27,830 nt of DNA from a virus. Positions 15,553 through 23,761 of this stretch are shown piece by piece (the first letter of the stretch is position 1; each line of letters opens with the position of its first letter). A program made the position numbers and the translations under genes. Where the stretch lies: IMG/VR virus record IMGVR_UViG_3300042549_011227, positions 1-27,830 of that record. The stretch is one strand, 5' to 3'. Under the pieces are notes generated by a model, which had not been told where the DNA came from, searched no databases, and saw only the letters and a list, made by a program, of their open reading frames with translations.

Positions 15553-16695
15553 ATGCCCTATCCCCGCAAGACCCTCACCGAACTGCGCGCCGAGGTCTAC
15601 GCCGACATCGACGGGGCCCTGGAGGGCTCACAGTCTCTGCTGCGCCACTCCAACCTGCATATCCTCGGCGCCGCCCAGGCCGGGGCAGTCAATGGCCTCT
15701 ACGGCTATCTCGACTATATCGCCCGTCAGAGCGTTCCCTACACGGCCGAGGGTGAGAACCTGATCGCCTGGGCGGCGCTCAAGGGCGTGGTCCAGAAGCC
15801 GCCGGGCGCGGCCCATGGGCCTGTGCCGCTGACCGGAGCCCCGGATTCGCTGATCCTGGAGGGGACGCGGATTGTCCGGGCGGATGGGGCCAGTTTCAGC
15901 CTGACCGGCGACGTCACCCTCGACGGGGCTGGGCTGGGCACGGGCCAGGTGACCGCCGATGTTCCGGGCCTGGCCGGCAACACCCCCGCGGGTTCGGTCC
16001 TGGCGCTGGCCTCGCCGATCGCCGGGGTCAACTCGACCATCACCCTGGTCAGCCCGATCGACGGCGCGACGGATATCGAGAGCCTGCCGGCCTTGAGAAC
16101 CCGAATGCTCGAGGCCTATGCCGCCCCGGCGCGGGCGGGCACGCCGGCCGACTATATCCGCTGGGCCAAGCAGGTGCCGGCCGTGACCCGGGCGTGGGCC
16201 AAGCGCAATGGCATGGGCGCGGGTACGGTCCTGGTCTGGTTCATGGAAGACATCGCCCGCGCCGGGTTCGGCGGTTTTCCCCAGGGCGACGACGGCGTCG
16301 CCACGGATGAGGAGCGGGCGACCAGCGCCACGGGCGATCAGCTGATCGTCGCCGACTACATCTTCCCGCTGCAGCCGGTTCCGGCCCTGGTCTTCGCCGC
16401 CTCGCCTCTGCAGAACCTTCTGGTCTTCACGATCGCCGGCCTTGCGGGATCCAGCACGGCCACCCGCAACCTGATCGCCCAGGCGATCCGCGACGTCCTC
16501 TATGACCAGGGCGAGCCCGGCGGGCTGGTCGAGCTCAGCTTCATTACCGGCGCCCTGTCGGCCATCCCGGCGGCGACCGGCTATGTCATCACCGGCATCA
16601 CCGCCAGCGCCGGCACGATCAACCCCAGTGGCGACGGCAACATCACCTCCGACAGCGGCTGCCTGCCAGTGCTCAGCTCGGTGACCTACACATGA
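15553..16695 (+). CDS. Baseplate J protein, Mu gp47 family
   Basis: 380 residues from ATG 15553, which immediately follows the gp46 stop. Family features include the start KTLTELRAEVYADIDGALEG, LYGYLDYIARQSVPYTAEGE, DVPGLAGNTPAGSVLALASP, and the block LRTRMLEAYAAPARAGTPAD followed by VTRAWAKRNGMGAGTVLVWF. Baseplate J proteins form the outer wedge that triggers sheath contraction. Size matches the family. Overlaps the next gene as ATGA at 16692-16695. Confidence 0.93.
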   Translation: MPYPRKTLTELRAEVYADIDGALEGSQSLLRHSNLHILGAAQAGAVNGLYGYLDYIARQSVPYTAEGENLIAWAALKGVVQKPPGAAHGPVPLTGAPDSLILEGTRIVRADGASFSLTGDVTLDGAGLGTGQVTADVPGLAGNTPAGSVLALASPIAGVNSTITLVSPIDGATDIESLPALRTRMLEAYAAPARAGTPADYIRWAKQVPAVTRAWAKRNGMGAGTVLVWFMEDIARAGFGGFPQGDDGVATDEERATSATGDQLIVADYIFPLQPVPALVFAASPLQNLLVFTIAGLAGSSTATRNLIAQAIRDVLYDQGEPGGLVELSFITGALSAIPAATGYVITGITASAGTINPSGDGNITSDSGCLPVLSSVTYT

Positions 16696-17291
16696 CGGCG
16701 CCGCTGTTCAGTCGCGTCGACTACCGCCGCGCCCTGCAGCGGCTGCTGCCCCGCGGCCGCGCCTGGCCGCGCGATGAGGATTCGGTGCAGGTGCGGGTGC
16801 TCGATGGGCTGGCGGGATCGCTGGCGGCGCTCGACGCCTCGGCCCAGTTCCTGCTGGCCGACAGTTTCCCGGCCCAGGCGGTCAGCCTGCTGCCGGACTG
16901 GGAGGCGACGCTCGGACTGCCCGATCCCTGCAGCGGCGACACCCCCAGCATCCCTGCGCGCCAGGGCCAGGTGGTCGCCAGGCTCGCAGACAATGGTGGC
17001 GCTTCGGTCCTGGACCTGACCGCCTATGCCGCCCGCCTGGGCTTCACCATCACCATCCAGACCTTCTCGCCATTCCGCATGGGGGTCAGCGGCATGGGGA
17101 CCGGGATCTATGTCGAGGCCGCCGCCCACGCCTTCGCCGTCCAGGCGCCGGAGACAACGGTCACGCCGTTCCAGATGGGGCTGAGCGGCATGGGCGATCC
17201 CTTCCAGGGCTTCGGCAACGACGTCCTCGAGTGCGAGATCTCCGCCCTCGCCCCGGCCCACACCACCGTCATCTACCAGTACGGCGCCTAA
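16692..17291 (+). CDS. Tail protein, Mu gp48 / YmfQ (DUF2313) family
   Basis: 199 residues from ATG 16692. The N-terminus YRRALQRLLPRGRAWPRDED and the segment FPAQAVSLLPDWEATLGLPD are the hallmarks of the YmfQ/gp48 family, which connects the baseplate to the fibres. A repeated block is visible near the end, SPFRMGVSGMGTGIY and TPFQMGLSGMGDPFQ, and the protein ends with LECEISALAPAHTTVIYQYG. It is the last of the six Mu-ordered baseplate genes. Secure call. Confidence 0.9.
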   Translation: MTAPLFSRVDYRRALQRLLPRGRAWPRDEDSVQVRVLDGLAGSLAALDASAQFLLADSFPAQAVSLLPDWEATLGLPDPCSGDTPSIPARQGQVVARLADNGGASVLDLTAYAARLGFTITIQTFSPFRMGVSGMGTGIYVEAAAHAFAVQAPETTVTPFQMGLSGMGDPFQGFGNDVLECEISALAPAHTTVIYQYGA

Positions 17292-17343
17292 GCGCGAGCG
17301 CTCCCCGCCGGCTGGGTCCTCCCATCATCGATCGAGGCCTGCC

Positions 17344-18009
17344 ATGCACCAGTACGACCACCCGACAGCCGTTCCCGTCCAGCCCGATCCCGGCGCGCCC
17401 GGCACGCCGGGATTCATGCGCGACGGCGACCCCGGGGCCGGAACCCCGCCCAGCATCTGGTCCAGCAAGCTGGCCAATTCGATGATGATGGAGCTGATCA
17501 ACGCCGTGCAGGGCGGCGGTCAGACCCTGGATCAGGACAATGACGCCCAGCTGCTGGCCGCCATCACCGCCATAGCCACCAGTGCCGCGGGAGCGGCGGC
17601 GGGCTTTGTCGGCGAGATCCGCACCAAGGCCGGCCCGACGGTGCCGTCCGGCTGGCTGGAGTGCAATGGCGCGGCTGTCAGTCGGACCACCTATGCCGGA
17701 CTGTTCGCCGAGATCGGCGTGCTCTGGGGACCGGGCAACGGCACCACCACTTTCAACATTCCGGACCAGGACGACGCCTTTTTCCGCGGCATCCGATCTG
17801 GTCGGGCGATCGGTGAGTTCGAAGCCTCCAGCTTCCCCGCCCACACCCACGGCGCGGGCTTCATCGACACGGAGGGGCGGTCCGACGCCGGCAGCAGCAT
17901 GATCGTCCCGACCAACACGGGCGGCCTGTCCGGCTTCAGCACCGCCAGCGCCGGCGGGGCTGAAAACCGCCCGGACAGCTACGGCGTGATGTTCATCATC
18001 AAGACCTGA
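17344..18009 (+). CDS. Tail fibre protein with phage tail collar domain
   Basis: 221 residues from ATG 17344. The N-terminal 85 residues are Pro/Gly-rich followed by an Ala-rich helix (LANSMMMELINAVQGGGQTL). Residues 88-221 form a tail-collar domain: GEIRTKAGPTVPSGWLECNG, NGTTTFNIPDQDDAFFRGI, the histidine motif SFPAHTHGAG (163-172) and the typical end AENRPDSYGVMFIIKT. Such short collar fibres are receptor-binding or fibre-tip proteins. Its position after gp48 and before the long fibre indicates the adhesion module. Confidence 0.88.
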   Translation: MHQYDHPTAVPVQPDPGAPGTPGFMRDGDPGAGTPPSIWSSKLANSMMMELINAVQGGGQTLDQDNDAQLLAAITAIATSAAGAAAGFVGEIRTKAGPTVPSGWLECNGAAVSRTTYAGLFAEIGVLWGPGNGTTTFNIPDQDDAFFRGIRSGRAIGEFEASSFPAHTHGAGFIDTEGRSDAGSSMIVPTNTGGLSGFSTASAGGAENRPDSYGVMFIIKT

Positions 18010-18041
18010 CGCCGCCCCCTCCTTTCCCGCCCGACCCATAA

Positions 18042-18072
18042 GCCCCGAAGCGAGCGCCGCTCGCATCGGGGC
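18042..18072 (+). repeat. Late-operon hairpin repeat, copy 3
   Basis: The core GCGAGCGCCGCTCGCAT is at 18050-18066. The stem runs 18042-18055 with 18059-18072: six inner pairs, one A-A mismatch, then seven outer pairs in GCCCCGA/TCGGGGC. It lies 32 bases after the collar fibre stop and 25 bases before the long fibre start. Confidence 0.85.
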
Positions 18073-18097
18073 ATTCGCCGTTTCAAGGACCCGCTTC

Positions 18098-20767
18098 ATG
18101 TCCGCTGTCGCCATTCCCGGCCCGATCGCCACCGCCCTGACCAGCGCCGACTGGGAACTGGACCTGATCTTCTGCCAGGGGTCCGAGGACCTGGTCGAGG
18201 ACTGGACCGGGTCCTCGGTGCAGCTGGTCCTCTGGCGCAAGCTGGCGGCCCAGTCCTGGCGTCTCGAGCTGGACAGCGCCGAGGCCGAGGGCCTGCTGCC
18301 CCCCACTCCTTATGTCCCCGTGCGGATCCGCGTGCCGGCGGCGACCATGAACACCCTGGCGGCCGGGACCTACGCTGGCGAAGTCCGGCGGATATTCCCG
18401 GGCGGCGGTGTGGAGTTCGTCGCCACCTTCAGCCTGGAGCTCGACCAGGGCCAGACGACTCCGGAGGGTGATCCCGGCGGCGTCAGTAACGGGGTGACCT
18501 CCGGCGAGACGGTCAAGTTGCTGCGTCAGGTCGGCGCCCTGAAGATCCTCCGCGCCGGCGGCGCCCGGGGGCTGAGCGCCAAGCAGGTGGCCATCGACGG
18601 AGAGTCGGAGGGCCTGTCGCCGACCGCCAGCGACGGCGAATTCGCCAACTGGCTGCGTCAGCCGGCGGTGGATGCTGCCGAGGCCGGTATCGGCTCGATC
18701 TCTCAGGCGGTTGAAGCGGTGTTGGCCGAGCCAGGCGGTAGCTTGCCGGTGGCGCGTGACGCGGCGCTCGACCAGTTGGAAGCGGAAGGTGGCGAGCAGC
18801 TTGCCGCCCTGGCTCTGGCCGCCGCGGCAATCCTGTCGGAACCGACTGGAAGCCTGCCGGTCGCGCGTATAGCTGCTCTTGCCGCCGTCGCGCTCGCCGG
18901 CTCTGCAGTGACCTTGTATTTCGATACGTGGGCCGCCCTTGCCGCCCGCTCAACGGCTGGTCTCGTGGATGGTCAGCAGGCGAAGGTCCGCAGCGCCGAC
19001 GCGGGGACGCACACCGATCCCGTAGTCGGTGGCACGGTGAACAACGCGGGTGTGTTCTGTTGGAGCGCATCGCCTGCTGGATGGAAGCGTCTGGCAAATC
19101 TGGAAGCGGACGACGCGGCCAGCTTCCGCGACCTGGCGGCAGCGCAGGCCGTCCTTGCTGCTGCCTCCCAGGTCGGTGCGGCCGCCGAGGCTGCCAAGGG
19201 CGCATCGCTCCGCGCCGTCATGACCGCGACGGCTCAGACCATGGCCGGGCGGTATGACCTATGGGGCGGGGCCGCTAACCTGGTGCCGATCGCCTCCGAC
19301 ATGCTGGACGGGGTTGTTCTGGGCGTGGACAAGGTCACGGGCCGCTTGGGCGGCTCCGCCATCGCCCTGTTGCTGAAGGACGTCGTCGATGCGCAGGGCG
19401 TCTGGCGGCATAACGGGTCCGGTTCCACACTACCGCTGATCGTCGATCGCGACTTCGGCTGCGTCCTGGGAATCGACACTGCGACGGGCGCCGCCACCGG
19501 TTCGCTGATCGCCTCCTTGACTGTTTCCGGCAGCGGCGATGAAACCGCGGCCCTGGCTGCGGCCGACATCCCGATCCGGGCGCAGTGGAACGGCATCATC
19601 GGCAGCGGCGAGAGCCTGTCGGTCGGCGCCAAGGCCCGGCCCGTCCTGTCGACGTCGCAGCCCTACAACAACCTGACCTTCGGTTCAGGCCCGAAGGCCA
19701 GCCGCGCAGGCAACAGTTTCGGCGGCCTGAACACCTCGCCCGGAACCTCGACATCCAAGGCTCTCGTCGAGGACGTTTTGAATACGACGGGCACGGACGC
19801 TGATGGGGAGACGCCCTCGTCCGGTATGGCCAACGGCCTGGTCGAGCGCGGCGCCCGGTTCGGCATCCCGACTTCGTCAGTGTGGTTCGCATCCAGCGCC
19901 GGCCGCTCAGGCGACTATCTCTACCAGCTGATCAAGGGCGCTGCGCAGTACACACAGTTCCTGAACCATGTCACGGATGCCAAGACGCTGGCGACGGCCG
20001 CTGGCAAGAGCTACGCGCTGCATTTCGTGCCCCTGATCCTCGGGGTCAACGACGCCAGCGCCGGCACCTCCTACGCCACCTTCAAGAGCCAGCTAACGCA
20101 GTACGCGACTGATCTGGATACCGATGGCCGCGCCGCCACCGGGCAGACCTCCCCGGTTCATATGCTGATCACCCAGGCCTATCGCGGCGAGGCTGTGGAG
20201 CTGGCACAATTCGATGCCGTCAATGAGCATCGCCTGATCCATTTCGTCTCGCCGATGTTCTTCTTCCCCTGGGACGCCGACCACGTCCACCAGACCAATG
20301 TTGGCACCCGCTGGATGGCTGAATATCTGGCACGCGCCGCGTCCCAGATCATGGACGAACACCGCGAGCCCGACTGCCTGTGGCCCATCGCCTGCTGGGC
20401 GGTCGGGACATTCGTCTACCTCAAGTTCCGGGTTCCGACGCGGCCGATCCAGTTCGATACGACGACGCTTCTGCCGACAACCGACAACGGCATGAAGATC
20501 GTCGACGACACCGGGACGCTGACCCTCTCGTCGCCTCTGGTGATCGACGGCGACACGCTCCGCTACACCATCAATCGGACCCTGGGGACCAACCCGGTCT
20601 GGCGCTGCGGCCTCGACTATGTCGGGACCGGGAACCAGTACCTGAACGTTCGAACCCACAATCTGCGGGACGCTACGCCCGACAGCCGCGTCATCGACGG
20701 CGTCGCTCGGCCCCTTTTCCACGTCGCCCCGCACTTTTCCTTTCCCATCCAAAAAGTGGACATCTGA
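18098..20767 (+). CDS. Long tail fibre / tailspike with SGNH (GDSL-like) hydrolase domain
   Basis: 889 residues from ATG 18098. The N-terminal 150 residues look like a baseplate-anchoring beta domain. A helical Ala-rich connector follows, with a repeated block EPGGSLPVAR (from 211) and EPTGSLPVAR (from 248). The enzyme domain begins about 490: block I is GESLS with probable nucleophile Ser506, block II is in ASSAGRSGDYLYQL, block III is LGVND with Asn651, and block V is DADHVHQ with Asp728 and His731. These are the four SGNH landmarks in order. The C-terminal 130 residues are beta-rich. The likely role is receptor binding with deacylation of a host surface polysaccharide. Substrate cannot be told from sequence. 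Confidence 0.8.
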   Translation: MSAVAIPGPIATALTSADWELDLIFCQGSEDLVEDWTGSSVQLVLWRKLAAQSWRLELDSAEAEGLLPPTPYVPVRIRVPAATMNTLAAGTYAGEVRRIFPGGGVEFVATFSLELDQGQTTPEGDPGGVSNGVTSGETVKLLRQVGALKILRAGGARGLSAKQVAIDGESEGLSPTASDGEFANWLRQPAVDAAEAGIGSISQAVEAVLAEPGGSLPVARDAALDQLEAEGGEQLAALALAAAAILSEPTGSLPVARIAALAAVALAGSAVTLYFDTWAALAARSTAGLVDGQQAKVRSADAGTHTDPVVGGTVNNAGVFCWSASPAGWKRLANLEADDAASFRDLAAAQAVLAAASQVGAAAEAAKGASLRAVMTATAQTMAGRYDLWGGAANLVPIASDMLDGVVLGVDKVTGRLGGSAIALLLKDVVDAQGVWRHNGSGSTLPLIVDRDFGCVLGIDTATGAATGSLIASLTVSGSGDETAALAAADIPIRAQWNGIIGSGESLSVGAKARPVLSTSQPYNNLTFGSGPKASRAGNSFGGLNTSPGTSTSKALVEDVLNTTGTDADGETPSSGMANGLVERGARFGIPTSSVWFASSAGRSGDYLYQLIKGAAQYTQFLNHVTDAKTLATAAGKSYALHFVPLILGVNDASAGTSYATFKSQLTQYATDLDTDGRAATGQTSPVHMLITQAYRGEAVELAQFDAVNEHRLIHFVSPMFFFPWDADHVHQTNVGTRWMAEYLARAASQIMDEHREPDCLWPIACWAVGTFVYLKFRVPTRPIQFDTTTLLPTTDNGMKIVDDTGTLTLSSPLVIDGDTLRYTINRTLGTNPVWRCGLDYVGTGNQYLNVRTHNLRDATPDSRVIDGVARPLFHVAPHFSFPIQKVDI

Positions 20768-20769
20768 CC

Positions 20770-21750
20770 ATGGCCCTGAACCCCGTCATCCGGCTCGCCA
20801 CCCCGGTTCCCGGCGCCAGCGCTTTCCCGCTGACCCCCGGCGACTTCAGCCAGGTCTTCAACTTCCCCTACGAGACGGAGGCCAGCGGCCACTGGTTGTT
20901 CGGGACCGATAACCCCAACCGCCTCGACATGATCGCCAGCCAGCCGATGGCGCGGACGGTGATCCCGACTCTGACCGCCGGCGGCTCCGGTTACCCGGTC
21001 TCGACAACGGTGCCTCTGATCTTCAGCGGCGGGGTGCAGGCCACCGGCGGCAACGCCGCGACGGGGGTTGCCCTGACCAACGGCTCCGGCGTGGTGACCT
21101 CGATCCGGATCACCAACCACGGCCACTACACCTCGGCCCCCACCGCGACCATTTCGACGGCCGGCGGCGGTTCAGGCGGAACCGTCACCATCGCCCTGGG
21201 CGCTGCGGCCACAGACAGCACCGGCTTCCTGACGACCGGTGGAGGAACCAACAGCGGCTTGATGTCACCGATCAACGAGGCGGCCGACCAGACCGAGATC
21301 ATCGTCTTCAAGCGCCAACTCACCGCAGGGCATATGATCTTCGACAGCATGCCCAACGGCACGGTGACGGACGGGCAGGCGGCATACCACTCGGGATCCG
21401 GCGTCTTCAAGGTCCAGACCGGCGGCATGACGGTGCAGGAGCAAACCGTTGCGCCGCCGACCAACTCGGCCGGCGATTGGCTATGGCTTGGGGTGTCCTG
21501 CCGGGGCTCCAGCGGGCGCATCGTGCAATGGGGCGGCGGCGCGGCCTACACCGCCACCGGAACTCGGCCGGTCAACGCCATTCCGTACAAGTGCAACATA
21601 GGCCCGGGCCGCTTTGGCGTCGGCCTCACAGGCTTCATCGACTGCGCAGAACGGATCGTCATCCCGCGCGGCATGACGGCGCCCGAGATGGTCGCCGCCT
21701 ACGGCCGCAGCAAGTCTCGGCTCGCCGCGCGTGGGATCACGATCCTTTAG
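20770..21750 (+). CDS. Probable accessory tail fibre / receptor-binding protein
   Basis: 326 residues from ATG 20770, two bases after the long fibre stop; a longer in-frame reading to 20380 only overlaps the fibre gene. The protein is Gly/Thr/Ser-rich and beta-rich, with a repetitive part (TLTAGGSGYPVSTTVPLIFS, VTSIRITNHGHYTSAPTATI) that resembles beta-prism or head-binding repeats, and a second half (DQTEIIVFKRQLTAGHMIFD to the end SKSRLAARGITIL) with the feel of concanavalin/LamG-like phage tail proteins. A direct role in adsorption is inferred from the fibre location. I do not recognise a specific family with certainty. Confidence 0.6.
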   Translation: MALNPVIRLATPVPGASAFPLTPGDFSQVFNFPYETEASGHWLFGTDNPNRLDMIASQPMARTVIPTLTAGGSGYPVSTTVPLIFSGGVQATGGNAATGVALTNGSGVVTSIRITNHGHYTSAPTATISTAGGGSGGTVTIALGAAATDSTGFLTTGGGTNSGLMSPINEAADQTEIIVFKRQLTAGHMIFDSMPNGTVTDGQAAYHSGSGVFKVQTGGMTVQEQTVAPPTNSAGDWLWLGVSCRGSSGRIVQWGGGAAYTATGTRPVNAIPYKCNIGPGRFGVGLTGFIDCAERIVIPRGMTAPEMVAAYGRSKSRLAARGITIL

Positions 21751-21824
21751 TGAGCAGGGGCCGGGCGAGCGGCCTTTGCCCGCTCACGACACCGTCTCAC
21801 TCCACCAGTTCCAAGGGGGCCACC

Positions 21825-22175
21825 ATGACTTTCGATCCCGACCGCTTCTGGGCGGCCTTGGGGGCCGTGCCCGGGGCGGCGCTCTATGGCCTCTATCATC
21901 TGGCTATCCTGCTCAGGGAGGGGCGCAAGGTGACGCTGACCGACATCCGCGACCTGCTGCTCAACATCGCCTGCGCGGTGCTTTGTGGCGTGCTGCTGGC
22001 CTATATGCTGGCCAAGCCGGTCGCTGCCTTGATCCCCTGGGTCACGCTGCGCGACCCGGTGACCATCGGTTTCGTCCTCGGCGCGTTTGGTTGGGAGTTG
22101 CTGCCGCTCGTGTTCGCCAAGTTCAAGGGCCGGGCGGCGAAGGAGCTGAACCGCATCGACGGAGGCGACCAATGA
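21825..22175 (+). CDS. Small membrane protein, holin candidate
   Basis: 116 residues from ATG 21825, preceded by AAGGGGG. Three hydrophobic segments are visible: FWAALGAVPGAALYGLYHLA (8-27), LLLNIACAVLCGVLLAYMLA (about 44-63) and VTIGFVLGAFGWELLPLVFA (about 79-98), followed by a basic tail KFKGRAAKELNRIDGG. Three-segment topology with a charged C-terminus is typical of class I holins, which open the inner membrane to time lysis. It sits at the head of the lysis cassette and overlaps the next membrane gene as ATGA. No specific holin family is recognised. Confidence 0.6.
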   Translation: MTFDPDRFWAALGAVPGAALYGLYHLAILLREGRKVTLTDIRDLLLNIACAVLCGVLLAYMLAKPVAALIPWVTLRDPVTIGFVLGAFGWELLPLVFAKFKGRAAKELNRIDGGDQ

Positions 22176-22471
22176 CCGGATCCGACTGGCTGGCCCTGAT
22201 TTCGGCGGCGACCTGCAGCGCCGCCCTTGGCCTCAGGGCCAATATGCTCAAGCCGACCTTCAGCAGCTGGTTCGCCGCCCCGACCATCGTCTGGCTGCCG
22301 TTGATGCTGTCGTCGATCGTCATGGCCAGCGTCGCCTTGGCGATCCTCAGGGGCGCCCATATGAGCGGCCTGGTCGCTGTGGCCTTCGCCGCCCAGGCCG
22401 TCGCATCAGTCTCCCTGCTATGGAACCTGGCCCGCCAGTCGCAGCCCCGCCACGGCGGCCCCCACCCCTGA
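22172..22471 (+). CDS. Second small membrane protein of lysis cassette
   Basis: 99 residues from ATG 22172, overlapping the preceding stop by four bases. It has three hydrophobic stretches: WLALISAATCSAALGLRANM, FAAPTIVWLPLMLSSIVMAS running into VALAIL, and LVAVAFAAQAVASVSLLWNL, with a short polar tail. As the coupled partner of the first membrane gene it could be a second holin subunit or an antiholin; neither can be chosen from sequence. The fourth hairpin repeat follows 30 bases after the stop. Confidence 0.55.
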   Translation: MTGSDWLALISAATCSAALGLRANMLKPTFSSWFAAPTIVWLPLMLSSIVMASVALAILRGAHMSGLVAVAFAAQAVASVSLLWNLARQSQPRHGGPHP

Positions 22472-22501
22472 TCTGATCTCCTTCATCGTCGATCGACCCC
22501 C

Positions 22502-22528
22502 GCCCATGCGAGCGCCGCTCGCATGGGC
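22502..22528 (+). repeat. Late-operon hairpin repeat, copy 4 (12-bp perfect stem)
   Basis: Bases 22502-22513 pair perfectly with 22517-22528 around a GCC loop; the core is 22508-22524. It is followed directly by TTTGCC, so this copy comes closest to an intrinsic terminator. It lies between the membrane protein pair and the endolysin gene. Confidence 0.88.
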
Positions 22529-22550
22529 TTTGCCATGACTGGACCCCGCC

Positions 22551-23189
22551 ATGACCGCTACAGCCGCCCCGCGCAGGATCGATCCCGCACGCTTCGATGT
22601 CTTCGCGCCCAAGGCGGTGCGGGGAACCCTGGAAGCGCTCGAGGTCGCCGCCGATCATCACGGCCTGATCGACCGCCTGGCTCTGGCCCATTGGCTAGGT
22701 CAGATGAAGGTCGAGAGCCGGGGCTTTTCGGTGATGGTCGAGAGCCTGAACTATTCGGTGGTCGGCCTGATCCAGACCTTCGGCCGCCACCGGATCAGCG
22801 CCGAGGACTGCGAACGGCTGGGCCGGACCCCCGGTCGTCCGGCCAATCAGGAAGCGATCGCCAACCTGGTCTACGGCGGGGCCTGGGGCCGGGCCAACCT
22901 GGGCAATACCGAACCGGGCGATGGTTGGCGGTTCCGGGGATCGGGGTTCAAACAGATCACCGGCCGGGCCAACATCCGCGAGGCCGGCTATGAGACCAAC
23001 CCCGAGATCCTGCGCACCGATGTCCGCGCCTCGGCCATGGCGGCCGCCAATTTCTTCGTCCGCCACGGATGCCTGGCCCCGGCCCGCGCCGACGACGTCA
23101 AGGCCGTGACGCTGAAGGTCAATGGCGGCGTCAACGGCCTGGCCGACCGGATCGCCGCCACGGCCGGCGCCAGGAAGATCCTGCTGTGA
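22551..23189 (+). CDS. Endolysin, glycoside hydrolase family 19 type
   Basis: 212 residues from ATG 22551. The GH19 lysozyme/chitinase-like pattern is clear: AHWLGQMKVESRGFSVMVES with probable catalytic Glu55 and second acid Glu64, then LNYS, YGGAWGRANLGNTEPGDGW (108-126), and RFRGSGFKQITGRANI (127-142), ending in a helical part with LKVNGGVNGLADR. It would cleave peptidoglycan at the end of infection. No signal peptide is seen, so it needs a holin, agreeing with the upstream membrane proteins. Its TGA overlaps the GTG of the next small gene. Confidence 0.9.
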   Translation: MTATAAPRRIDPARFDVFAPKAVRGTLEALEVAADHHGLIDRLALAHWLGQMKVESRGFSVMVESLNYSVVGLIQTFGRHRISAEDCERLGRTPGRPANQEAIANLVYGGAWGRANLGNTEPGDGWRFRGSGFKQITGRANIREAGYETNPEILRTDVRASAMAAANFFVRHGCLAPARADDVKAVTLKVNGGVNGLADRIAATAGARKILL

Positions 23190-23311
23190 GCTCGCGCCTG
23201 TTCGTCCTGGCCGCCCTCGGCGCGATCGCTGCCGCCGGCGGCCTTGTCTTTCTCGCCCTGGCCCTCGCGGGCCTTCGCAGCGCCGCCGTCATGGCGGGAC
23301 TGCCTCTCTAG
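23186..23311 (+). CDS. 41-aa single-pass membrane peptide in lysis cassette
   Basis: A very small ORF starting at GTG 23186, overlapping the endolysin stop as GTGA and ending at TAG 23309-23311. The product begins MSSRLFVLAALGAIAAAGGL and continues as a single long hydrophobic stretch to a short end MAGLPL. The coupled start, one clean transmembrane segment and the AGGAG ribosome site of the next gene overlapping its stop support a real gene. It could contribute to lysis timing or membrane anchoring. No family recognised. Confidence 0.6.
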   Translation: MSSRLFVLAALGAIAAAGGLVFLALALAGLRSAAVMAGLPL

Positions 23312-23320
23312 GAGTCCAAC

Positions 23321-23761
23321 ATGGATATCGCCCTGGCCTTTATGGCCCGCCACTGGCTCTGGTTCGTCACCGCCGCCCTGGTCGCCGCTTTCGGGATACA
23401 GAGCGCTCGGCTCGAACACGCCAAGGCCGACCTCCGAAATCCCGCCACCGGCAAGACCTGGCAGTCCGAGGCGAAGCGGGATGGGCCGCTGCTGAAGCGG
23501 GCCGTCGCGGATCTCGGCCAGTGCCGGGACAATGAGGGCAGGCTGCAGGGCTCGCTGGAAGTGCAGAACGCCGCTGTTGAGCGCCTCGGCGCCGACGGGC
23601 AGGCGAGGTCAGCAGCCGCCGCCAGCGCGGCTGCTGACGCCCGCCAGGCGCGCGCCCTGGCCGACCGCACCGCCGCCCAGCTGGCGGCGTTCAAGTCGGC
23701 GGACAGCTGCTCCGGCCGAGAGGCCGCGATCCAGACCCTTGTAGAAGGACTGACCCGATGA
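23321..23761 (+). CDS. Rz-like inner-membrane spanin candidate
   Basis: 146 residues from ATG 23321, with TAGGAG as ribosome site. An N-terminal signal-anchor (HWLWFVTAALVAAFGIQ, about 11-27) is followed by a long periplasmic helical region rich in Ala, Arg, Glu and Gln (LLKRAVADLGQCRDNEGRLQ, AAADARQARALADRTAAQLA), the layout of i-spanins. A Cys near the end (SADSCSGREA) is present. Together with the overlapping next gene it would fuse inner and outer membranes in the final lysis step. The call is by topology and position, since spanins are poorly conserved. Confidence 0.72.
   Translation: MDIALAFMARHWLWFVTAALVAAFGIQSARLEHAKADLRNPATGKTWQSEAKRDGPLLKRAVADLGQCRDNEGRLQGSLEVQNAAVERLGADGQARSAAAASAAADARQARALADRTAAQLAAFKSADSCSGREAAIQTLVEGLTR

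Noticed and set aside
17290-17305. GCGCGAGCGCTC after the gp48-like gene as another copy of the hairpin repeat
   Set aside because: It is a short palindrome AGCGCGAGCGCT, not the conserved core, and has no outer stem.
21767-21785. GAGCGG/CCGCTC hairpin before the holin candidate as a fifth copy of the repeat family
   Set aside because: Only six base pairs with a different loop, and the shared 17-nt core is absent.
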